Shown here: positions 1-5,603 of the stretch, piece by piece
Position numbering within the stretch: position 1 is the stretch's first letter
Layout: each line of letters starts with the position of its first letter
Source: Ga0077527 sp964606765
GTDB lineage: Bacteria > Pseudomonadota > Gammaproteobacteria > Burkholderiales > SG8-41
DNA: 7,369 nucleotides
Reading direction: 5' to 3'
Assembly: GCA_964606765.1 (NCBI GenBank)
Contig: CAZSIR010000144.1
Span: 1 to 7,369 of the forward strand
Made by a program: the position numbers and the translations under genes
Notes under the pieces: generated by a model
Told to the model about the DNA's origin: nothing
What the model saw: only the letters and a program-made list of their open reading frames with translations
Databases searched by the model: none

Positions 1-128
1 TCGAGCTGCGTGCTCATCGGCGGATAGACATTGGCGTCGCAGCCGGTGACCTTGTGGCCGGCTTCGCGCGCGAGCACGGCAAGTCCGCCCATGAAGGTGC
101 CGCAGATGCCGAGGATGTGGATGTGCAT
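1..128 (-). CDS. mpl: Mpl, UDP-N-acetylmuramate:tripeptide ligase, N-terminal fragment
   Basis: Only the first 42 codons are present; the gene runs off the left edge. The protein opens MHIHILGICGTFMGG and continues to a GCDANVYPPMST segment. These are the N-terminal Rossmann-like glycine motif and following strand of Mpl, nearly identical to what I recall of the E. coli protein. Mpl is a cytoplasmic Mur-ligase relative that joins the recycled tripeptide L-Ala-gamma-D-Glu-meso-DAP to UDP-MurNAc, returning cell-wall fragments to peptidoglycan synthesis. The central ATP-binding domain lies outside the window. The start is the ATG at 128, fixed by homology. No Shine-Dalgarno is visible before it, because the upstream bases belong to the GTGAAGGG-type repeat. 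The gene follows the DUF486 gene on the same strand, but the hairpin between them makes independent transcription possible. Confidence 0.93.
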   Translation of the reverse strand, partial: MHIHILGICGTFMGGLAVLAREAGHKVTGCDANVYPPMSTQL

Positions 129-138
129 GGGGTGAAAT

Positions 139-230
139 GTGAAAGAGTGAAGGGGTGAAGACGTGAATAAGGCTGTTGCCGCGATTTTACCCTTTCACTT
201 CTTCACCCCTTCACCCCTTCGCTCCTTCAC
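139..230. repeat. Inverted repeat of GTGAAGGG-like octamers (hairpin)
   Basis: The left arm (139-172) is a run of GTGAA-containing units about 8 bases long, and the right arm (191-230) is its reverse complement. Two pairings are possible. In one, 139-160 pairs with 209-230, with 20 of 22 Watson-Crick positions. In the other, 147-161 pairs perfectly with 200-214 and pairing continues imperfectly to 172/191, leaving an 18-base loop at 173-190. The two registers differ by exactly one 8-base unit. The element fills the gap between the DUF486 stop and the mpl start. It could act as a terminator, attenuator or RNA-stability hairpin, or be one copy of a dispersed repeat family. No poly-U tract follows it, so a classical intrinsic terminator is not supported. 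Confidence 0.8.
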
Positions 231-235
231 AGCTC

Positions 236-598
236 TCATGTCTTGAAAATGAAATACACGGCGCCCAGCAGGCACAGGCCGGCATAGAGGTAATTCATTT
301 TCAGTTCCTGCCCCATGTAAAAAATCGCAAACGGCACGAACACCGCGAGCGTGATCACCTCCTGCATGATCTTCAACTGCCCCAGGCTGAGCACGGTGTA
401 GCCGATGCGGTTGGCCGGCACCTGCAGCAGGTATTCGAACAGGGCTATGCCCCAGGCAATCAGCGCGGCAATCCACCACGGCGCGGTATTCAGGTGTTTC
501 AGGTGCCCGTACCAGGCGAAGGTCATGAATACATTGGACGCCGTCAGCAGCAATAGGGTGCTTGCAATGGGGGGGATTGAAATGGACCCGAGCGTCAT
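236..598 (-). CDS. DMT family (DUF486) small membrane protein
   Basis: This is a 120-residue hydrophobic protein with four predicted membrane helices at about residues 9-29, 40-59, 78-96 and 102-119. It matches the DUF486/DMT_6 family of the drug/metabolite transporter superfamily. Family signatures are YGHLKH (30-35), FEYLLQVPANRIG (54-66) and QLKIMQEVITL (74-84). The length is normal for the family, so it is complete. Four-helix members of this superfamily usually work as dimers in the inner membrane; the substrate of this family is unknown and cannot be read from the sequence. The ATG at 598 is the first codon consistent with the family N-terminus, with a weak AGG about 8 bases upstream. 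It is divergent from the G3E-like gene and lies upstream of mpl on the same strand. Confidence 0.9.
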   Translation of the reverse strand: MTLGSISIPPIASTLLLLTASNVFMTFAWYGHLKHLNTAPWWIAALIAWGIALFEYLLQVPANRIGYTVLSLGQLKIMQEVITLAVFVPFAIFYMGQELKMNYLYAGLCLLGAVYFIFKT

Positions 599-639
599 AA
601 TATAACCTGTTGATTTATTTGAAATTTATTGCGGTCGTT

Positions 640-645
640 ATTGTA
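640..645 (-). promoter_or_regulatory. Candidate -10 box for the DUF486 gene
   Basis: TACAAT on the minus strand matches five of six bases of the sigma-70 -10 consensus. It would start transcription near 633, giving a leader of about 35 AT-rich bases before the ATG at 598. No good -35 is seen at the right distance. The box overlaps the candidate -35 of the opposing promoter, so the two could compete for polymerase. Confidence 0.3.
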
Positions 646-670
646 GCGGAAAACCACCCTTCGTTATAAT
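641..670 (+). promoter_or_regulatory. Sigma-70-like promoter of the G3E-like gene
   Basis: A perfect TATAAT (665-670) is preceded, with an 18-base spacer, by TTGTAG (641-646), which matches TTGACA at four of six positions. Only six bases separate the TATAAT from the ATG at 677, so transcription should begin at or within a base or two of the A of the start codon. There is no room for a ribosome binding site. This predicts a leaderless mRNA. Confidence 0.5.
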
Positions 671-676
671 CCGGCG

Positions 677-1270
677 ATGAATCCCCGCGCGCGGGTCCCG
701 GTGTGCGTGGTCAGTGGATTGACCAGCCCGGACAAACGCAGTTTCATCCATGCCCTGCTGGCAGGACGCCCTGCGGATATACGCTGGGCGCTGCTCGACA
801 ACGATGGCGGCGACTTCGCGCTGGATGCAGCAACACCACAACTGGCGGTGTCGGTGATCCATGGCTGCGCCTGCTGCTCCGGCCAGCTTGCATTGCAGAC
901 CGGCATCGTGCAGCTGATCCGCCAGGCGCGCCCGCAACGGCTGATTGTCGCCGCATCCGGTGCCGCCGAACCGGCAGAACTGGAACGCGCGCTGCAGCAG
1001 GAACACCTGGCGCGCAGCATCAGCATCGACCACAGGCTGTGCGTGCTTGCCACGGACATGCTCCAGGGGCTGCCGCCGGGCGCGCAGGATCTGCAGCTGC
1101 GGCAAATCGCCGCCGCCGCTCACGTCGTATGCAGGGATGCGGCGGCCGCGGCGGCGGCACTTGGCGATCGCCCCGCATCAAACCTGATTCAATTCAGGGA
1201 CGCGGTCCGGCTGGTGCTGGCAAGCCCGATGCCGGTTTCCAGCGCCAGTTCGCTGCGGATCGATTCGTAG
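677..1270 (+). CDS. Degenerate G3E/CobW-like protein lacking a functional P-loop
   Basis: The 197-residue protein aligns by eye to the N-terminal domain of G3E P-loop proteins (CobW/YjiA/HypB/UreG group), which handle metal cofactor delivery. The opening VPVCVVSGL strand, the GCACC motif (63-67, family GCxCC) and AASGAAEP (92-99, family ETSGLADP) sit in the expected order. The P-loop at 14-22 reads GLTSPDKRS instead of GxxGxGKTT, and no NKxD guanine motif follows the region where it should lie (near VCRDA). It also lacks the CobW C-terminal domain, being about half the usual length. No frameshift or internal stop is visible, so it may be a maintained pseudo-GTPase or metal-binding protein rather than debris. 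Its last 82 bases overlap the end of the convergent ATP-grasp gene. The residue pattern is what I see; a metal role is inferred from the family. Confidence 0.65.
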   Translation: MNPRARVPVCVVSGLTSPDKRSFIHALLAGRPADIRWALLDNDGGDFALDAATPQLAVSVIHGCACCSGQLALQTGIVQLIRQARPQRLIVAASGAAEPAELERALQQEHLARSISIDHRLCVLATDMLQGLPPGAQDLQLRQIAAAAHVVCRDAAAAAAALGDRPASNLIQFRDAVRLVLASPMPVSSASSLRIDS

Positions 1271-2499
1271 CGCTGGTGCAGGTCGGCGGCATCGCGACCG
1301 CCAAGATTGAGGATGGCGTAACGGTGGCTTCCCAGCCATTTCATTTCCCGCGCCAGCCCTGCGCCGCGCTTGAGGTAAAAAATCAGCCTCGCATCCGGAT
1401 AGCGGCGATGCATGTCGGCGATTTTCTGCGCACTGGGCAGCTTGCCGACCGCACGCCCGTCGAAACTGCGGAATACAAAGCTTGCCGCCGCCTTGAATTC
1501 GCCCGCACCGCGCACCGGCTGCGGCGCCGCACCGACCGCCAGGTCGAGCAACATGCCATAGGGATCACAGCCCTCGACCCGCCGGTAAAGGTTGGCGATC
1601 TGCGCCGCCATGCGCGGATTGATTTCAACGATGTGCATGGCGCCGGATTGCGGATCGATGATCAGCTCGACATTGAAAAACCCATGGCTGTAATCGATGC
1701 CCGAGATCAGTTTCTCGACCAGGGCGATCATGCGCTGGTGCAGGGCCGGCGACAGCCGCGAGGGATATTCAAAACGCATGAATGCCTGGGTGCCGGGAAA
1801 CATCACCTCGTCAACGATACCCAGCACCTGCACATGCCCGTTATGCACGTAACCGTCGATGTTGACCTGCACTCCGTCGAGGAGGCCTTCGGCGATCATG
1901 GCCCGCGCACCGATGGTGAACGGCGTGTAGACGCGCATCAGGTCGTCAAAGGGCTGCACCAGCTTGCGCAGGATCAGCCGTTCCAGGGGTGAAAAATCCA
2001 TCAGCGCGCGCAATTGCGCGAAACTGTCGATGCGCCGGGCCAGCACCGAATAGGTGGCCTTCACCGGTTTGACGAAACACGGGAAGCCGATGCCGGGCGG
2101 GTTCTGGATGCCGTCTTCGTACGGCAAAGCCTCGAAACGCGGTGTTGCTTCGGGCACGATGCGCTGCTGCAGGCAGCGGGAATAGTATTTATGCTGGGCG
2201 GCGATGATCACCGCGGGATCGGCGCCGGGCAATCCAAGCCGCTGAGCCAGCGCCGCAGCGATCAGCGTGCCGAAATGTTCGTTGTTGCTGATGACCCCGT
2301 CGATGCGCCCGCGGTACTGGCGGGCCAGCCGGTCGACATAACGGCATGCATCGAACGTCAGCAGCCGCGCATTCTCGGGAAAGCGAAAAAGGTCAAACCC
2401 CTCGAAAAAAAACCGGTAACCCGCCTGGTAGCGGGGGTGTTCCAGCTCGACCAGGTCCCAGTCTTTCGGGAACAGCACCAATATGCGCCGCAATTCCAC
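1189..2499 (-). CDS. ATP-grasp domain ligase
   Basis: The protein has about 436 residues with an ATP-grasp fold. Numbered from an in-frame upstream ATG at 2529, the N-terminal pre-ATP-grasp part runs to about 110. A lysine strand FPCFVKPVK (149-157) supplies the ATP-binding lysine. The metal-binding strands are NVELIID (286-292) and HIVEINPRMA (299-308), with E288, E302 and N304 as likely Mg ligands. Such enzymes activate a carboxylate as acyl phosphate and join it to an amine or similar nucleophile; the substrate is not apparent. I prefer the GTG at 2499 because GGAGA lies five bases upstream and VELRRILVLFPKDWD looks like a natural first strand. The ATG at 2529 has no ribosome site. The gene follows a methyltransferase on the same strand with an 89-base gap, suggesting a joint pathway. 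Its 3' end overlaps the convergent G3E-like gene. Confidence 0.85.
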   Translation of the reverse strand: MELRRILVLFPKDWDLVELEHPRYQAGYRFFFEGFDLFRFPENARLLTFDACRYVDRLARQYRGRIDGVISNNEHFGTLIAAALAQRLGLPGADPAVIIAAQHKYYSRCLQQRIVPEATPRFEALPYEDGIQNPPGIGFPCFVKPVKATYSVLARRIDSFAQLRALMDFSPLERLILRKLVQPFDDLMRVYTPFTIGARAMIAEGLLDGVQVNIDGYVHNGHVQVLGIVDEVMFPGTQAFMRFEYPSRLSPALHQRMIALVEKLISGIDYSHGFFNVELIIDPQSGAMHIVEINPRMAAQIANLYRRVEGCDPYGMLLDLAVGAAPQPVRGAGEFKAAASFVFRSFDGRAVGKLPSAQKIADMHRRYPDARLIFYLKRGAGLAREMKWLGSHRYAILNLGGRDAADLHQRYESIRSELALETGIGLASTSRTASLN

Positions 2500-2504
2500 G
2501 CTTT

Positions 2505-2509
2505 TCTCC
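2505..2509 (-). promoter_or_regulatory. Ribosome binding site deciding the ATP-grasp start
   Basis: GGAGA on the minus strand sits five bases before the GTG at 2499 and supports that start over the ATG at 2529. It lies in the loop and 3' arm of a small perfect hairpin TTTTC-CGGA-GAAAA, which could mask it weakly. The stem is AT-rich, so a strong effect is not expected. Confidence 0.5.
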
Positions 2510-2574
2510 GGAAAATGCCTCACAGCCATTACTACACCCGGGAATTGGTCCTGGATGCAGCCATAAACATACAG

Positions 2575-2588
2575 CCGCCTGCCGGCGG
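2575..2588 (-). other. Short GC-rich hairpin directly after the methyltransferase stop
   Basis: CCGCC and GGCGG form a five-base-pair stem with a four-base loop, starting immediately after the TAA of the methyltransferase gene in the direction of transcription. No clear T-run follows, so this is more likely a 3'-end-stabilising or partial attenuating structure between the two genes than a full terminator. It may be chance. Confidence 0.3.
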
Positions 2589-3218
2589 TTATTCCGGAGA
2601 AAGTGGCCGGTAGCGTCCCCAGGCGATGTATCCACTGCCCAGCAGCGTCGATTCAGTGCGCAAATCCGGCACAAATCGGGCCAGGAGGTCCCAGGGCCTG
2701 TCCAGCCCTTCGGTACTAGTGTAACAACTGCGCGACTTGAAACGGCGATAGAGCCGCAAAGGATCGAGCCAGCGCGGCGGATGTTTGATGCCGGCAGCTG
2801 CAATGCGCGCTCCGGGCTTCAGCTGCCGGAAAATATTTGCCAGCGCTTCCGGCGAACGCAGAACATCATGGGTGTAATTGAACAGCACGGCATCAGCCAT
2901 TCGCGGCAAAGCCGCGTTTTCCATGCTGTTTTCGATCAGGACCACGTTTGTCCAGCCGGCCGCCGTTGCACGCTCCCTGGCGAGCGCGAGCATTTCCGGG
3001 CTGGACTCAACCCCGATCACGACGCCGGATTCGCCGCTTGCCTCCAGCAACAATGGAAAACTGAGCCCCGTGCCGCAACCCGCATCCAGCACCACGTCGC
3101 CGGGCCGCAGAACCAGCCGGCTGATCACGCGCCGGCGCAAGGCCATCGTGCGCTGGGCGCTGGCATCGTAGTCGCGGGCGTGCTGACGGTAATGCGCAGC
3201 GCCTGATTTGTCATTCAT
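2589..3218 (-). CDS. Class I SAM-dependent methyltransferase
   Basis: This is a 209-residue Rossmann-fold methyltransferase, counted from the ATG at 3218. Motif I VLDAGCGTG lies at about residues 43-51, the acidic motif after strand 2 is GVESS at about 69-73, and a strand-4 region ALPRMADAVLFNYTHDVL follows. LKPGARI (about 133-139) precedes strand 5. These identify a SAM-binding methyltransferase of the broad Methyltransf_11/25 type; the methyl acceptor cannot be told. The start is uncertain: in-frame ATGs at 3227 and 3230 and a GTG at 3236 also exist, none with a good ribosome site. I chose MNDKSG because the alternatives add only a short, unconserved-looking leader. It is the first gene of a probable pair with the downstream ATP-grasp ligase and is divergent from ndh. 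Confidence 0.85.
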   Translation of the reverse strand: MNDKSGAAHYRQHARDYDASAQRTMALRRRVISRLVLRPGDVVLDAGCGTGLSFPLLLEASGESGVVIGVESSPEMLALARERATAAGWTNVVLIENSMENAALPRMADAVLFNYTHDVLRSPEALANIFRQLKPGARIAAAGIKHPPRWLDPLRLYRRFKSRSCYTSTEGLDRPWDLLARFVPDLRTESTLLGSGYIAWGRYRPLSPE

Positions 3219-3274
3219 GCCGGCCATCATAACCACATGCGATACTTGAGTCCGGTTATCGGGGGAGAGCCAGC

Positions 3275-4612
3275 ATGCCGCAAAACAGCCTGTCCGACAG
3301 CACGAGCGGTCTGCACCGCATCGTCATTGTTGGCGGCGGCGCCGGCGGACTGGAGCTCGCCACGCGGCTGGGTGACACGCTCGGCCGCCGCGGCAAGGCC
3401 CAGATCACGCTGATCGACCGTTCCCGCACCCATCTGTGGAAACCTCTGCTGCACGAAGTCGCCGCCGGCAGCATGGACGTCGACCAGCACACGCTGGATT
3501 ACCTGGCGCAGGCGCGCTGGCATCATTTCCGTTTCCGCCTTGGCAGCATGGCCGGTCTGGATCGCGAGCGTCGCGTGGTGCAGGTCGCACCCACCCACGA
3601 CGACGAAGGGCGGCTGCTGATCGGTGAACGCGAAATCCGTTACGACACGCTGGTCATCGCCGTCGGCAGCGGCACCAATGATTTCGGCACACCGGGCGCG
3701 CAGGAACACGCGATCAGCCTCGACATGCCGGAGCAGGCCGAGCGTTTTCATAACCGCCTGATCAATGCCTGCATCCGCGCCAACGCGCAGCGCGAAGCGC
3801 TGCGCCCCGAACAACTGCACGTCGCGATCATCGGCGCCGGCGCCACCGGCGTCGAACTCGCGGCCGAACTGCACCACAGCACCCGCGAACTGGTCGCGTT
3901 CGGCCTGGAAAGAATAGACGCCGAGCGCGACATCCGCATCACGCTGATCGAAGCCGGGCCGCGGGTGCTGCCGGTGCTGCCGGAACGCCTGTCCACGTCC
4001 ACCCTGGAGTTGCTGGAAAAACTGCGCATCCAGGTGCTGACCGGCGCGCGCGTCACTGCGGTGGAGGCTGACGGTGTGCTGATCGCCGACGGCCGCAGGA
4101 TTCCGGCGGAGCTGACGGTTTGGGCGGCAGGCATCAAGGCGCCGGATTTCCTCAAAACTCTCGGCCTCGAAACCAACAAGCTCAACCAGCTGGTGGTCAC
4201 GCCGGAACTGCAGACCACGCGCGATGAACATGTTTTTGCGCTCGGCGATTGTGCCGCCTGCGCCTGGCCCGGCCGTGAGCACAACGTGCCGCCGCGCGCG
4301 CAGGCTGCGCACCAGCAGGCATCAACGCTGGCCGTCACGCTGCGCCGCCGGCTCGACGGCAAACCAGCCAAAGCTTTTGTCTATCGTGATTTCGGTTCGC
4401 TGGTCTCGCTCGGAGACTATTCAACAGTCGGCACGCTGATGGGCGCCCTGATCGGCGGCAGCCTTTTTGTTGAAGGCCTGTTTGCGCGCTTCATGTACGT
4501 GTCCCTCTACCGCATGCACCTCTACGCGCTGCACGGCTTTGCCAAGGTGTTTTTCGACACGCTGGCGCGGCTGATCACGCGGCGCACCGAGCCGCGCGTC
4601 AAGCTGCACTGA
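3275..4612 (+). CDS. ndh: Type II NADH:quinone oxidoreductase (NDH-2)
   Basis: The 445-residue flavoprotein has the two dinucleotide-binding folds of NDH-2. The FAD site GGGAGG is at 20-25, the NAD(P)H site GAGATG at 187-192, and the second FAD contact FALGDCAAC at 321-329. AQAAHQQA (342-349) matches the quinone-site AxxQxA-type motif. The C-terminal part from about 386 to 435 is hydrophobic and amphipathic and should hold the protein on the inner face of the cytoplasmic membrane. It transfers electrons from NADH to quinone without pumping protons. The length is typical and nothing is missing. The ATG is well supported by GGGGAG at 3262-3267, seven bases upstream. It is divergent from the methyltransferase gene and convergent with the P460-cupredoxin gene, 15 bases beyond its stop. 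No clear promoter is visible in the short upstream gap, so it may start within the methyltransferase gene. Confidence 0.93.
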   Translation: MPQNSLSDSTSGLHRIVIVGGGAGGLELATRLGDTLGRRGKAQITLIDRSRTHLWKPLLHEVAAGSMDVDQHTLDYLAQARWHHFRFRLGSMAGLDRERRVVQVAPTHDDEGRLLIGEREIRYDTLVIAVGSGTNDFGTPGAQEHAISLDMPEQAERFHNRLINACIRANAQREALRPEQLHVAIIGAGATGVELAAELHHSTRELVAFGLERIDAERDIRITLIEAGPRVLPVLPERLSTSTLELLEKLRIQVLTGARVTAVEADGVLIADGRRIPAELTVWAAGIKAPDFLKTLGLETNKLNQLVVTPELQTTRDEHVFALGDCAACAWPGREHNVPPRAQAAHQQASTLAVTLRRRLDGKPAKAFVYRDFGSLVSLGDYSTVGTLMGALIGGSLFVEGLFARFMYVSLYRMHLYALHGFAKVFFDTLARLITRRTEPRVKLH

Positions 4613-4627
4613 CCAGGGCCGGGTCGA

Positions 4628-5440
4628 TTATTTCGGCGCGACCTCGACCGTGCCCTTCATGCCCGGATGCAGCGAGCAGATGTAGCCGAAAGTGCCGGCC
4701 TCGTCGAACTTCAGCGCCGCCGACTGGCCTTTCAGCAATACCGCTGTCTTCAGCGGTTTTCCCGTGACTTCGATCTGGTGCGGCGAATCGTCGGCATTGA
4801 GCCATGTCACCGCCTGCCCCGCGGCCACCTTCATCGCAACCGGTCCGAACTGGAAACCCGCGATGTTCACATCCATGGCGCCGGATTTCGGCTTGACCGC
4901 AGTTGTGGGGAATGTGCCGGAAAGTTTGGCCAGTGAAATCACGAAGTCCTGTTTTTCATGCGGCTTGTGGCAGACAAAACAGCTTTTGATGTTGGCGTTG
5001 GCCTTTTCGTTGGGAGTGCCGTTGGCGGTAAATGACGCATATTGCCAATCGCCATTGCGCCATTCGTCCGGCACCGCAGCGCCCCAGCCGGCGCGCTTTT
5101 CCATCACGGTCACCGCGGAGAGCTTGTCCTTGACGAAACGCCCGTCCGCGCCCTTGACCGGCGTGCCCTTGTCATCCAGTTTGGCGGCGTAAATGGCCAT
5201 CGCAATCACGGTGCCGTCCGGAATCCGCCGCCCCTCGCGCACCGCCTTCACGGCTTCCGCACTGGTATACAGTTCGCGGTACTGCTTGCTGTCATGGCGG
5301 TCCACATCCCCGTAACGTGTCCAGCTCTCGAAACCCTGCGGGAAACGGATCTGCTCCGGACCAGCCAGCACATTCACCACCGCAATGCCTGATGCAACCG
5401 TCGCCGCCACAGCCAGTGCAACCCCTTTGCGCAGTTTCAT
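4628..5440 (-). CDS. Exported cytochrome P460-cupredoxin fusion protein
   Basis: The 270-residue protein begins with a signal peptide (positive MKLRK, hydrophobic core to about 25, probable cleavage after VLA at 26), so it is periplasmic. Residues about 30-180 resemble the cytochrome P460 family and contain one haem c site, CFVCH (154-158), at the domain's C-terminal end as in that family. Residues about 185-270 form a cupredoxin: His221, Cys255, His258 and Met261, in SPHQ and ICSLHPGM, are the four type 1 copper ligands. P460 proteins oxidise hydroxylamine or bind NO; the copper domain could be a built-in electron acceptor or donor. Whether the lysine-haem cross-link of true P460 exists cannot be decided here. 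The ATG at 5440 follows AGGAG with eight bases between. The open frame continues to 5758, but that part overlaps the PhyH domain and lacks a ribosome site. Confidence 0.88.
   Translation of the reverse strand: MKLRKGVALAVAATVASGIAVVNVLAGPEQIRFPQGFESWTRYGDVDRHDSKQYRELYTSAEAVKAVREGRRIPDGTVIAMAIYAAKLDDKGTPVKGADGRFVKDKLSAVTVMEKRAGWGAAVPDEWRNGDWQYASFTANGTPNEKANANIKSCFVCHKPHEKQDFVISLAKLSGTFPTTAVKPKSGAMDVNIAGFQFGPVAMKVAAGQAVTWLNADDSPHQIEVTGKPLKTAVLLKGQSAALKFDEAGTFGYICSLHPGMKGTVEVAPK
4740..4760 (+). terminator. Intrinsic-type terminator candidate for ndh
   Basis: ACCGCTG and CAGCGGT form a perfect seven-base-pair stem with a TCTT loop, followed on the plus strand by further T's (four in all, 4757-4760) and then CCC. 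It lies 128 bases past the ndh stop and inside the cupredoxin coding region on the other strand. If used, ndh transcripts would carry a 3' end antisense to that gene. The T-tract is short and the match could be chance, since the same bases encode protein on the minus strand. Confidence 0.4.
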
Positions 5441-5452
5441 GTCGAATGCTCC

Positions 5453-5476
5453 TGGTCGGTTAAAAATCTTGGTCGG
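5453..5476 (-). repeat. Tandem CCGACCA direct repeat before the P460-cupredoxin gene
   Basis: Two perfect copies of the heptamer CCGACCA (minus strand, 5470-5476 and 5453-5459) are separated by ten AT-rich bases, so they are 17 bases apart start to start. The proximal copy abuts and slightly overlaps the AGGAG ribosome site of the P460-cupredoxin gene. This could be a regulator-binding or translational-control site, or chance. Confidence 0.35.
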
Positions 5477-5603
5477 CACACGGACAGCATCCTTACCCGC
5501 TTGTGGGCCGCGGCCGCAACGACAATACACACAATCCGGGAGGCAAACAGCCGAAAGAGAAAAGAATTCCGAAGTTCCGGACCGCCACCCGGGACGCCGG
5601 CCG

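Noticed and set aside
1183..1198. CCTGA/TCAGG hairpin at the ATP-grasp stop codon
   Set aside because: Five base pairs with no T-tract on either strand; likely chance within overlapping coding sequence.
703..1992. Long plus-strand open frame spanning the G3E-like and ATP-grasp genes
   Set aside because: Its translation is low in complexity with many Arg, Ala and Gly and has no domain. It runs antisense to the well-supported ATP-grasp motifs.
2014..3206. Overlapping plus-strand frames across the ATP-grasp and methyltransferase genes
   Set aside because: They have no recognisable domains, no ribosome sites, and lie opposite two clear enzyme genes.
3208..3246. Possible ndh promoter: TTGTCA (3208-3213) with GATACT (3241-3246)
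   Set aside because: The boxes are 27 bases apart, too far for sigma-70, and no other -10 fits.
3227..4312. Long minus-strand open frame opposite ndh
   Set aside because: The plus strand holds a textbook NDH-2 with all motifs. The antisense frame shows only His, Arg and Gln-rich shadow sequence.
5567..5582. Possible terminator after the PhyH domain (TCCG-CGGA hairpin followed by a pyrimidine run)
   Set aside because: The stem is only four base pairs and the T-run is interrupted, too weak to list.
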